The position numbers and the translations under genes were made by a program. The notes below the pieces were generated by a model. It made no database searches, had not been told where the DNA came from, and saw only the letters and a program-made list of their open reading frames with translations. Below are positions 14,236-21,197 of a stretch of DNA of 23,621 bases, one piece after another; positions within the stretch are counted from its first letter, which is position 1; each line of letters starts with the position of its first letter. Origin of the DNA: an uncultured Oscillospiraceae bacterium (GTDB lineage Bacteria > Bacillota > Clostridia > Oscillospirales > Ruminococcaceae); assembly GCA_900552845.1 (NCBI GenBank), contig USBC01000006.1, positions 1-23,621 of the forward strand, given 5' to 3'.

Positions 14236-15096
14236 CTATTGCCTACTGTCCTTGTCCCGATGTGAAAGCTCCACCCGATAACCGAGGCTTTTCAGATAGC
14301 CGGTCAACAGGCAGGCAATAGCAACGCTGCGGTGCCGTCCGCCGGTGCAGCCCACGGCAATCACCAGCTGACTTTTGCCCTCCCGCTGATAAAGCGGTAT
14401 GGAGAAGGCTAAAAGCTCCTCCAGCTTTTGCAGCATTTCGCGGCTTTCGGGGGCGTCCATCACATAATCACGCACAGGAGCTTCGGTGCCGTCGTGTTCC
14501 TTCAGCTCCGGCACATAATAGGGGTTAGGCAGGAACCGCACATCAAATACAAGGTCGGCGTCCTGCGGCAGCCCATTGCGGAAACCAAAGGATTGGCAGC
14601 AGATGAGCATGGGGGCGGTATCTCCCTCAAAGATGGTTACGATGCGCCCACGCAGTTGGCTGGGAGAGAGCGCAGTGGTATCGATGGTGTAGTCGGCGCT
14701 TTGTCGGATCGGCTCCAGCAGGCGGCGTTCTTCACGAATGGCGTCCTCCAAACAGCCGTCACATTCGTCCAGCAGGGGGTGACGACGGCGGGTCTCCTTG
14801 TAGCGGCGCAGCAGTACACTGTCGCTTGCCTCCAGAAAAAGAATGCGGTAGGGAATATGGCGGGCGCGCAGCTCCTTTAGTGCATCGGGCAGCTCACGGA
14901 ACATCTTTCCGCTGCGGGAATCCATCACAATGGCGGTGCGCCCGTGATGGGCGGCAGGGGAGTAGCACAGATCGGCAAAGCCGCCCAACAAAGCGGGTGG
15001 GATATTATCGACGCAGTAAAAGCCGATGTCTTCCAGTGCGTTGATCACGCGGGTCTTTCCCGCTCCGGATTGACCGGTCACGATAAGCAGCTCCAT
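14236..15096 (-). CDS. rapZ: RNase adapter protein RapZ / YvcJ-type nucleotide-binding protein
   Basis: A 286-residue protein with an N-terminal kinase-like ATPase domain (Walker A GQSGAGKT at residues 8-15; RILFLEASDSVLLRRYKETRRRHPL downstream) and the conserved C-terminal half ending in AVGCTGGRHRSVAIA. RapZ/YvcJ proteins hydrolyse nucleotides. In E. coli RapZ controls GlmS through small RNAs; the Gram-positive role is less defined. The start at 15096 is set by AAGGAGG just upstream; extending to 15165 would cross the promoter. The gene is usually followed by yvcK and whiA in Firmicutes, but here it stands alone and converges on folT. Confidence 0.95.
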   Translation of the reverse strand: MELLIVTGQSGAGKTRVINALEDIGFYCVDNIPPALLGGFADLCYSPAAHHGRTAIVMDSRSGKMFRELPDALKELRARHIPYRILFLEASDSVLLRRYKETRRRHPLLDECDGCLEDAIREERRLLEPIRQSADYTIDTTALSPSQLRGRIVTIFEGDTAPMLICCQSFGFRNGLPQDADLVFDVRFLPNPYYVPELKEHDGTEAPVRDYVMDAPESREMLQKLEELLAFSIPLYQREGKSQLVIAVGCTGGRHRSVAIACLLTGYLKSLGYRVELSHRDKDSRQ

Positions 15097-15136
15097 GGAA
15101 CCTCCTTGAGGACGAAAAATGACGATTTCCATATAA

Positions 15137-15165
15137 ATTATACAAGGAAGGCGCTCCGCTTGCAA
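15137..15165 (-). promoter_or_regulatory. Sigma-A promoter of rapZ
   Basis: On the minus strand TTGCAA (15160-15165), 17-bp spacer and perfect TATAAT (15137-15142), about 40 bp upstream of the rapZ start. Confidence 0.75.
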
Positions 15166-15258
15166 GCCGGCAAAGGGAGGATTTTTTGCAGAGTATATGA
15201 TTATCCGGCTGACAGTTTCCCCATACTTCCTCTAATTGAGAAAAAGGAGGGGAGAAGC

Positions 15259-16488
15259 ATGAGAATTCTTTACATTGACCAACACGCGGCACAGCCATCG
15301 ATGGGCGGAGACTGCCGTGCAGTACAGCTGGCGCAGGTGTGGCAGAAAAGCGGCGATGAGGTGACAATCGTAACAGCGGGGAACAACTGCCGACCGGACA
15401 GGGGATCTGACCGGCAGACAGATATGGAGGAACGGCAGACGGAGGGAATCCGTTTTTGCCTGCTGATTGTGCCGACTGATGACCGCGGTCTGGGGGAATA
15501 CCGAAAAAATGTGCAAGCATTCCTTCGACGGCTGTATGCGAATGCCGCCAAACTGGCAGAACGGTATCGTCCCGAACTGGTAATTGCGGCAGACGGTTAC
15601 CCATATGACTTTTTCTGTGCCCGGCGCATTGCCAGACTTGCGCAGGGTAAGACGGTATTTGAGCTGCGGACGCCGTGGGCGGAGCAGCGGCGGGAGCAGT
15701 ACCCTGTCGAGGACAGTCGGCTGGATCGGCGCATTGCGGAATACGCTATGAGCAGTGCCCTGCGCAGCGCAGACGCTGTGGTTTCCTTTTTGCAAAGGGG
15801 AAAGGAATACTGCCGGGAAAGGGGGATAAAGCCGGCACGACTTATTACGCTGCCGGTGCCTGCCCCGTCGCAGGCAGTACCGGAGGCGCTGCGGGAGGAG
15901 GATCAAGCGGCACTATTTGCTCTGAGGGAAAAATACCCTGTAATCGCAGTATATGCGGGGCGGCTGAGCGCCCGCCGTCTGCCGGAACTGCTGGCGGGCG
16001 CTGCGGGCGGTTTGCAGGAACAGGGCGTTGCGGCGGTCATAGCGGGCAACGGCGGCTACAAACAGATCCTGCGCCGCATGGTGCGGGAAAACGGTTGGGA
16101 GAATGTGCTGCTTTTAGACACCCTAAGTGAACAAAGACAGCTTGTCCTTTATCAGTCAGCAGATCTTCTTTACTATGGCGATGACAGTCGGTGTAACGCC
16201 GAATACGGCAGCTACGAGCCCTTTTTGCTGCGCTTGATGCAGAGTGGGAAACCAATATTGACGGTAACGCACGGCGCCAATAATGCTGCCGTGGAGGCAA
16301 ACTGTGCCCTGCCTGCAGGGGAGGTAAGCCAACGCGGTGTGGAAAAAGAGTTACTGCGGTTTATCAGCATGACTGAACAGGACCGTGCGGCGCTGGGGCG
16401 TCATGCCGCAGATGCTGTCCGGACAACCCATGCGGTGGCGCAGGTGGCGCAGGACTACCGCAGCGCTCTTTTACGCCTATGGGTATGA
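15259..16488 (+). CDS. Glycosyltransferase family 4-like protein (GT-B fold)
   Basis: A 409-residue protein with the layout of GT-B enzymes. An N-terminal domain begins MRILYIDQHAAQPSMGGDCRAVQLA with a flexible loop, and a C-terminal domain has VIAVYAGRLSARRLPELL and ADLLYYGDD...LMQSGKPILTV. In GT4 enzymes the segment before SGKP normally holds an E-x7-E pair; aligning on SGKP puts Gly and Arg at those positions here, so donor binding may be altered. The start at 15259 follows AAAGGAGGGG; the much longer upstream frame overlaps rapZ. Its stop overlaps the start of the PBP gene by 4 nt, implying a shared envelope-related task. The substrate is unknown. Confidence 0.82.
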   Translation: MRILYIDQHAAQPSMGGDCRAVQLAQVWQKSGDEVTIVTAGNNCRPDRGSDRQTDMEERQTEGIRFCLLIVPTDDRGLGEYRKNVQAFLRRLYANAAKLAERYRPELVIAADGYPYDFFCARRIARLAQGKTVFELRTPWAEQRREQYPVEDSRLDRRIAEYAMSSALRSADAVVSFLQRGKEYCRERGIKPARLITLPVPAPSQAVPEALREEDQAALFALREKYPVIAVYAGRLSARRLPELLAGAAGGLQEQGVAAVIAGNGGYKQILRRMVRENGWENVLLLDTLSEQRQLVLYQSADLLYYGDDSRCNAEYGSYEPFLLRLMQSGKPILTVTHGANNAAVEANCALPAGEVSQRGVEKELLRFISMTEQDRAALGRHAADAVRTTHAVAQVAQDYRSALLRLWV

Positions 16489-18104
16489 AGAATGAACTTT
16501 CCAAAAGGGTGTTGCTGATGCATATCCTGTTGCTGCTGGCATTGTGTGGCGTGCTGCTGCGGGTACTTTGGGTCAGCCGGGGAGAGCAGTATCAGCGGGC
16601 GGCAGCCGCACAAAGCAGTTACACCCTTTCAGCAGGAACGATACGAGGAAATATTTATGATAGCCGGCTCTACCCATTGGTCAACGCAGAGACCGAAACG
16701 GTACTGGCTGTGAACCCCGTACCGGCAGCGATTACGGCGCTGCGGCAGAGTCTGCCGCCGGAGCAATTTGAGGAGATCTTTCCGCTGCTGCAAAGCGGGC
16801 ACCCGCTGCTGATTAAAAGCAGCGTGCCGGTGGAAGGCGATGGGATCACCACCCTTACGCTGCCCAAGAGATACGGAAAAAACCAGCTTGCCCCCCATAT
16901 TATCGGCTATGTAGACGGTGAGGGGCGCGGCGTGTGCGGGATAGAGGCAGGCTGCGAGGATAAGCTGACCCGCTGGGGCGGTACCGTTACGGTGCGCTAC
17001 ACCGTCAATGCTTGGCGGCAGGCGACCGGTGCTGATCCCGTTATCAGTGATCCGGCGAACCGCACGGCAGGCGTTGTTCTCACCATTGACCGAGAGCTAC
17101 AGGCGGCGGTGGAGCGCGAAGCGGCTGCATTGGGCAGGGGAGCTGTGGTGCTTATGGAAGCCGAGACCGGCGCGATCCGGGCGATGGCAAGCGTACCGGA
17201 CTATGAGGTAACCGATGTGGCATCGGCGCTTTCTTCGACGGAAAGCCCGTTGATGAACCGGGCAACGGCGGCATGGAATGTTGGTTCCGTTTTTAAGATC
17301 TGTGTGGCGGCAGCCGCACTGGAAAACGGTGTGGAACCGCCGGAGGACTACTGCTGCGAGGGTTATTACCGACTGGGAGACCATTCCTACTTCTGCCATG
17401 AGCGGGGCGGTCATGGTACGGTTGGCTTACAGCAGGCGCTGGAGCTTTCCTGCAATCCCTACTTTGTGGAGCTGGGGCAGCGTATCGGTGCGGAGGCGCT
17501 GTTGCGAATGGCGCAGCGTATAGGCTTTGGCGGCAGTATGCGGCTGGCAGAGGGGATCTCCTCGGCGGCGGGAACACTTCCCACCTTGGACGAGACCACC
17601 GCGGGCGAGCTTGCCAATCTTTCTTTTGGACAGGGGAAGTTGACTGCCACGCCGGTACAGGTAGCGGTATTGCTGGCAGCCGTGGCAAACGGTGGCTGTA
17701 TGGTACAGCCTTTCCTACAGGCGGGGGATAGCTTTGATGGAAAAACGGTGCAGCCTGCCACGGTCGGTTCACCAATCCGGGTAATGAGTGAGCAAACGGC
17801 AAAGACCCTGCGGGAATTGCTGGTCAGCACGGTGGAAAACGGCACCGGCTATCGGGCGGAAAACCGCTACTGCGGCTCCGGCGGTAAGACGGCTTCGGCA
17901 CAGACGGGGAGATACCGCAATGGCGAAGAGATCGTCCATGCGTGGTTCGGCGGCTTTTTTCCGGCGGAAGAGCCGAAGTATGTTCTGGTGGTGTTTCAAG
18001 AGGGCGGAAAAGCCGGAGGACAGACGCCGGCTGCCGTATTCCGGCGCATCAGTGAAGCGGTGTACTGCATTGAGCACCCGCGCCCCATCTCTGAACTGGG
18101 GTGA
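16485..18104 (+). CDS. Class B penicillin-binding protein (peptidoglycan transpeptidase)
   Basis: A 539-residue protein with one N-terminal membrane helix (about 10-28), a dimerisation-like segment containing the class B IRGNIYD motif, and a transpeptidase domain. Active-site motifs are SVFK (Ser 268), SCN (322-324) and KTA (468-470) where KTG is usual. It cross-links peptidoglycan outside the membrane. It is short for an FtsI/SpoVD-type protein and has no PASTA domains. ATG at 16485 forms a 4-nt ATGA overlap with the glycosyltransferase stop; ATG at 16479 is an alternative two codons longer. Neither has a strong ribosome binding site, which fits translational coupling. Division, elongation or sporulation use cannot be decided from sequence. 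Confidence 0.9.
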   Translation: MKNELSKRVLLMHILLLLALCGVLLRVLWVSRGEQYQRAAAAQSSYTLSAGTIRGNIYDSRLYPLVNAETETVLAVNPVPAAITALRQSLPPEQFEEIFPLLQSGHPLLIKSSVPVEGDGITTLTLPKRYGKNQLAPHIIGYVDGEGRGVCGIEAGCEDKLTRWGGTVTVRYTVNAWRQATGADPVISDPANRTAGVVLTIDRELQAAVEREAAALGRGAVVLMEAETGAIRAMASVPDYEVTDVASALSSTESPLMNRATAAWNVGSVFKICVAAAALENGVEPPEDYCCEGYYRLGDHSYFCHERGGHGTVGLQQALELSCNPYFVELGQRIGAEALLRMAQRIGFGGSMRLAEGISSAAGTLPTLDETTAGELANLSFGQGKLTATPVQVAVLLAAVANGGCMVQPFLQAGDSFDGKTVQPATVGSPIRVMSEQTAKTLRELLVSTVENGTGYRAENRYCGSGGKTASAQTGRYRNGEEIVHAWFGGFFPAEEPKYVLVVFQEGGKAGGQTPAAVFRRISEAVYCIEHPRPISELG

Positions 18105-18113
18105 GCAGAAACA

Positions 18114-18203
18114 CCGCCCCGCCCTACCGCTGCCCGCGGGCAGCGGACGCCCCTCCTGCGGACGGGCACGGCGCCCCTTTCGGGGGCGCCGTGGGCGGGG
18201 CGG
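18114..18203. repeat. Three-armed cloverleaf intergenic element (copy B)
   Basis: A 90-nt segment, nearly every base paired. Outer stem CCGCCCCGCCC (18114-18124) pairs perfectly with GGGCGGGGCGG (18193-18203). Inside: hairpin 1 is a perfect 20-nt palindrome (18127-18146); hairpin 2 pairs GCCCCTCC (18149-18156) with GGACGGGC (18160-18167), 7 of 8 bp, loop TGC; hairpin 3 pairs ACGGCGCCCC (18168-18177) with GGGGCGCCGT (18183-18192) perfectly. The number, order and spacing of arms and the 11-bp outer stem match copy A at 2510-2587, although most bases differ. It lies between the 3' ends of the PBP gene and thiT. No T tract adjoins it on the plus side. Confidence 0.85.
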
Positions 18204-18227
18204 CTCGTGCACCTTTCCCAATCTCCG

Positions 18228-18266
18228 AAAAAAGGCGGCGCCGTGCGGGTTTTCCTGCGCGGCGCC
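18228..18266 (-). terminator. Intrinsic terminator of thiT
   Basis: A 13-bp stem (18237-18249 with 18254-18266, two G-T wobbles) with a 4-nt loop. On the minus strand it is followed after GCC by TTTTTT (18228-18233). It lies about 50 nt beyond the thiT stop and next to, but outside, the cloverleaf element. Confidence 0.75.
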
Positions 18267-18315
18267 GGTGCGATGCTTATAGAATACGGATATTCTCCTA
18301 TGGCAATAGAGAAGA

Positions 18316-18873
18316 TTACTTTTTCGGGAAGGCCTTATTGACCCACGGGACCAGTACACAGGCGAGCACTGCTGTAATCACAATTTCCGGCAGCATATAG
18401 GAGCCGTTGTACCACAGCGAATACACCGCGGAGGTCATGCCAAACTCATTGGGCCACAGCGCATCCCAGATCATCCACCCGGTAAGGAAATGGCACAGGA
18501 AGCGCAGCCCCAGCGTTACCACTACACCGCCAATGATGGCAGGGCGGCTGGAACCGAACATGGCAGAGAGACCTATAACGGTGTAGGCAATTACATAGTC
18601 CAACAGAATAATAGCAATTGCCATGCCCACGCTTGTGGCGTACTGTACATTATCCACGCCGAGAATCAACTGCAAAAGGCTGTAAACAAAGGCAGTAAAG
18701 GTGCCCCATTTAATCCCCCAGCGGTGGCTGATAAGTACCAGCGGTACCATGCTGCCGATGGTCAGCCCGCCGCCGAAAGCCCACAGGCTGCCAATTTTCA
18801 GTTCCGAAAGGACCGTGCCGATGGCAATCATCAGGGCACTTTCCACCAGTCGGCGTGTGTTTTGATTTTTCAT
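18316..18873 (-). CDS. thiT: Thiamine ECF transporter S component ThiT
   Basis: A 185-residue membrane protein with about six helices. The SLWAFGGGLTIGSMVPLVLIS segment, FLCHFLTG and SLWYNGSYMLPE match ThiT, whose aromatic residues, His and Asn contact thiamine in the solved Lactococcus protein. It docks on a shared ECF energising module encoded elsewhere. The start at 18873 follows GGAGG (18883-18887); the upstream frame runs through the riboswitch terminator. Regulation is visible: a TPP riboswitch and terminator lie in the leader, so expression should drop when thiamine pyrophosphate is plentiful. This supports thiamine as substrate. Confidence 0.95.
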   Translation of the reverse strand: MKNQNTRRLVESALMIAIGTVLSELKIGSLWAFGGGLTIGSMVPLVLISHRWGIKWGTFTAFVYSLLQLILGVDNVQYATSVGMAIAIILLDYVIAYTVIGLSAMFGSSRPAIIGGVVVTLGLRFLCHFLTGWMIWDALWPNEFGMTSAVYSLWYNGSYMLPEIVITAVLACVLVPWVNKAFPKK

Positions 18874-18887
18874 ACGGTTTTTCCTCC

Positions 18888-18916
18888 AAAAAAAAGAATC
18901 GTCCCTGATGGACGAT
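18888..18916 (-). terminator. Riboswitch-controlled intrinsic terminator upstream of thiT
   Basis: On the minus strand ATCGTCC (18910-18916) pairs with GGACGAT (18898-18904), followed by C and an 8-nt T tract (18888-18895) that directly abuts the thiT Shine-Dalgarno. Its 5' side and flank (18914-18920) can instead pair with aptamer bases 18980-18986 (7 bp, GATCCGG with CCGGATC), giving a plausible antiterminator. Confidence 0.85.
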
Positions 18917-18958
18917 CCGGCAAAAGAGCAGCGGAGCAATAAAAACTCCGTCCAAAAA

Positions 18959-19040
18959 CGCTCCCTCCGCCGGTATGATCCGGATCAGGTAATGGGGATT
19001 CGGGACAAAGCCCGTCTCAGCGCCGCAGCGCACTCCCGCG
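18959..19040 (-). promoter_or_regulatory. TPP riboswitch aptamer (THI element)
   Basis: On the minus strand the conserved THI-box motifs appear in order: CTGAGA (following GCGG), then ACCTGATC-CGGATCATACC and CGGAGGGAGCG, closed by a P1 stem from GCGGG near 19036-19040. The aptamer binds thiamine pyrophosphate. It lies between the promoter at 19055-19083 and the terminator at 18888-18916, upstream of thiT. Confidence 0.95.
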
Positions 19041-19054
19041 ATTTGTGCAGCATT

Positions 19055-19083
19055 ATTGTACACCTTGCTTCATTGAAGGTCAA
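19055..19083 (-). promoter_or_regulatory. Promoter of the TPP riboswitch-thiT transcript
   Basis: On the minus strand TTGACC (19078-19083), 17-bp spacer, TACAAT (19055-19060). Transcription would start near 19048, just before the aptamer. Its -35 box shares base 19078 with the -35 of the divergent promoter. Confidence 0.75.
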
Positions 19084-19101
19084 GCAGTTTGGTGATATAA
19101 T
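19073..19101 (+). promoter_or_regulatory. Promoter with extended -10 for the HAD phosphatase gene
   Basis: TTGAAG (19073-19078), 17-bp spacer and TATAAT (19096-19101), with TGA at 19093-19095 as extended -10. It is back to back with the thiT promoter. Confidence 0.8.
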
Positions 19102-19142
19102 AAAAGCATTGGTGTTATTCTATTTGACGGAGGAAGTACAAT

Positions 19143-19865
19143 ATGAAGCCACTGGTTTTATTTGACATGGACGGGACACTGTTGGACAGCATACCGACGA
19201 TCGGAGAGAGCTGCAACCGTGCGTTAGCAGAAAATGATCTGCCGCAGCATACGCTTTCCGCCTATAACGGCATGGTCGGCAACGGCATGAAAAAACTAAT
19301 CGAGAGAGCCTGTCCCGCAGGCAGCAGCGAGGCGCTCATCGCACGGGTTATCGCTGCCTATGACCGCATTTATACCGAAGCATGTCACCAAAAGGGAACC
19401 CTGTACGCCGGCGTGCCGGAGCTGCTGCAAAAGCTGCAGAAACAGGGAGTGCTTACCGCTGTTATTACCAACAAGCCGCAGCTGCAGGCAGAAGCGCTCC
19501 GCGAGAGTACCTTTGCAGGACTGCTGGACGATGTTTGGGGACAGCAGGAGGGGCTGCCCCTAAAACCGGACCCCACTCTTGCCAAAGCGCTGATCAAAAG
19601 CCTTGATGCCATTCCGGCCGCCTATGTCGGTGATTCGCAGGTAGATATCGCTCTGGGCAAAAATCTGGGTGTTCCAACGATTCTGATGACATGGGGAAGC
19701 CGCAGTGCCGAGGAGCTGCGCAGGACCGATCCGAAAGCTGTGCTGGCAGATAACGCCGCCGCACTGGAAGCCCTTCTTACCGAGCGTTTATCATGGCTGC
19801 AGGAGGAATGGGGGGACTGCCCCAAAAACAAGAAAAGAGAAGAAAAAGAGCCGGACGACACATAA
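19143..19865 (+). CDS. HAD-superfamily phosphatase (phosphoglycolate phosphatase-like)
   Basis: A 240-residue cytoplasmic HAD hydrolase. Motif I is FDMDGTLLDS with nucleophile Asp 8 and Asp 10, motif II ITNK (108-111), motif III K141 in KPDP, motif IV GDSQVDI (163-169). The cap between motifs I and II is the helical Gph/PGMB type. It resembles Gph, but such enzymes are promiscuous and the true substrate is unknown. GGAGG upstream supports the ATG. The C-terminal 20 residues are a Lys/Glu-rich tail beyond the usual fold. It shares a divergent promoter region with thiT, which makes a thiamine-phosphate link possible but unproven. Confidence 0.9.
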   Translation: MKPLVLFDMDGTLLDSIPTIGESCNRALAENDLPQHTLSAYNGMVGNGMKKLIERACPAGSSEALIARVIAAYDRIYTEACHQKGTLYAGVPELLQKLQKQGVLTAVITNKPQLQAEALRESTFAGLLDDVWGQQEGLPLKPDPTLAKALIKSLDAIPAAYVGDSQVDIALGKNLGVPTILMTWGSRSAEELRRTDPKAVLADNAAALEALLTERLSWLQEEWGDCPKNKKREEKEPDDT

Positions 19866-19925
19866 AAGCTACTGCCGTATCGCATAAAAACGGTAGAAAT
19901 TCAGAACACGGTAAAAATGAATTAG

Positions 19926-19987
19926 CCCCTCTTGAAAAGCCATTTTTCATTGGAACGGCTCTTCAAAAGGGGTATTCTTTCTTTTTG
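19926..19987. terminator. Terminator between the HAD gene and the PfkB-family gene
   Basis: Positions 19926-19941 pair with 19957-19972 (14 of 16 bp), followed on plus by a T-rich stretch (19973-19987). The minus side also runs into ATTTTT, so it can act on both convergent transcripts. Confidence 0.8.
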
Positions 19988-19994
19988 TGAGAGG

Positions 19995-20924
19995 CTAAAT
20001 TGCTTGTACCGTTACACGCGGCAGCAGCGCACTGATGTCGCTCATGACGGGCGGCTGGTTGCCGGAGCGCACGACTTTGGCACTTGCCGCAGCCACGGCA
20101 AATCGTAGCGTATCCTCAGAGGTCAGTCCATGCAGACCCGCATACACCAACGCCGCCGTCATGGTATCGCCTGCTCCGGTGGTATTAAGAGCCGTGACAG
20201 ACGGCGCAGCGGCATACAGAACAGACCGGCGGGTTGCAAGTAGGGCGCCCTCAGCGCCCAAAGAAACGACCACCTGCCCCACTCCGCGGTGCAGAAGCTG
20301 CCATGCTGCCTCCGCCACTGCTTCGGTGCTTTCCAGACGATAGCCGTACAAGGGCTCTAATTCCTCACGGTTGGGCTTAATGCAGTCTGGCTGCCCCTCA
20401 ATGCCAAGAATCAGCGGCTCGCCGGCGCTATCCAGATAGACCCGGGCTCCTTTGGCGCGGCAGGCAGTGATGCAGTCCCGGTACCAGCCGGCAGGCAGAT
20501 CACGGGGCAGGCTGCCGCACAGCACAACGGTATCACCCGGCTTCAGACGATCCAAAAGCTCTGCCTTCAGCCGTCCGGCGGGGGCAGTATCCCCTAAAAA
20601 TCCGGTTTCATTCAGTTCGGTGGTGATGCCGTCGGCGTCGGAGACAATTTTTAAATTGACGCGGGTGGGCTGCGGTGCGGCATAAATGGTGCAGGGAAGC
20701 CCTTCCTGCCGCAGCAGCTCAGCAAGCTGTTGCCCGGTGGCACCGCCGGCAATGGTCAGGGCGGTACAGTCCTCGGCAAAGACCCGTAAAGCCCGTGCAG
20801 CATTGATTCCCTTGCCGCCGGCATAGCGGGCGCGTGACAGTATGCGGTGGGTGCCGCCCGCAAGGAGCTGCCGTACCTCCAGCGTCTCATCAATGGCAGG
20901 ATTGAGGGTGACGGTGTAAATCAT
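19995..20924 (-). CDS. PfkB-family sugar-phosphate kinase, 1-phosphofructokinase-like
   Basis: A 309-residue cytoplasmic kinase of the PfkB/ribokinase fold. The N terminus MIYTVTLNPAIDETL is typical of FruK/LacC enzymes. GGKGINAARAL (36-46) is the substrate-side signature, and NTTGAGDTMTAALVYAG carries the catalytic Asp. FruK converts fructose-1-phosphate to fructose-1,6-bisphosphate; LacC acts on tagatose-6-phosphate. No fructose PTS or lac genes are adjacent, so the substrate is open. The start at 20924 was chosen from the family N terminus. No clear Shine-Dalgarno precedes it or the ATG at 20948, which is unusual in this window. A promoter about 180 nt upstream implies a long leader. Confidence 0.88.
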   Translation of the reverse strand: MIYTVTLNPAIDETLEVRQLLAGGTHRILSRARYAGGKGINAARALRVFAEDCTALTIAGGATGQQLAELLRQEGLPCTIYAAPQPTRVNLKIVSDADGITTELNETGFLGDTAPAGRLKAELLDRLKPGDTVVLCGSLPRDLPAGWYRDCITACRAKGARVYLDSAGEPLILGIEGQPDCIKPNREELEPLYGYRLESTEAVAEAAWQLLHRGVGQVVVSLGAEGALLATRRSVLYAAAPSVTALNTTGAGDTMTAALVYAGLHGLTSEDTLRFAVAAASAKVVRSGNQPPVMSDISALLPRVTVQAI

Positions 20925-21096
20925 AAAATCACATACAATTAAAACCATCTCGAAAGGGGTGGCTTTAATTATTTCTCCCTTTCCTCAAAAAGTCATATTA
21001 CAGGAGCCGATGCCTGCTTTCTATTCGGAACAAGCTACAGATTTGTTTATAAAGCTACGGCTGCTTGAAGGAAATTCGCCTTCGCCGAGACTATTT
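20925..21096 (-). other. Predicted long untranslated leader of the PfkB-family gene
   Basis: About 170 nt between the predicted start of transcription and the kinase gene. It can form a GAAGG/CCTTC hairpin near 21070-21090 and a 7-bp GAAAGGG/CCCTTTC hairpin at about 20950-20985. No known riboswitch class, and no terminator followed by a T tract, was recognised. Short frames here lack ribosome binding sites. Confidence 0.4.
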
Positions 21097-21102
21097 ACTT
21101 TC

Positions 21103-21132
21103 AGTATAACGCATCGGTGCCCCTTTTGTCCA
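21103..21132 (-). promoter_or_regulatory. Predicted promoter for the PfkB-family gene
   Basis: On the minus strand TGGACA (21127-21132), 18-bp spacer, TATACT (21103-21108); each box differs from consensus at one base. It lies just downstream of the terminator at 21136-21163. Confidence 0.55.
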
Positions 21133-21135
21133 CCC

Positions 21136-21163
21136 AAAGAAAAGCCTCCCCGATAAGGGGAGG
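21136..21163 (-). terminator. Intrinsic terminator of the feo-YjbR gene group
   Basis: CCTCCCC and GGGGAGG (21145-21151 with 21157-21163) pair over a 5-nt loop. On the minus strand the stem is followed by CTTTTCTTT. Confidence 0.85.
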
Positions 21164-21197
21164 ACAAGGGGATAAGCGGCAGACCAACCGAATGCCG

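Noticed and set aside
20959..21156. 65-codon plus-strand frame upstream of the PfkB-family gene
   Set aside because: No ribosome binding site, and it runs into the terminator at 21136-21163.
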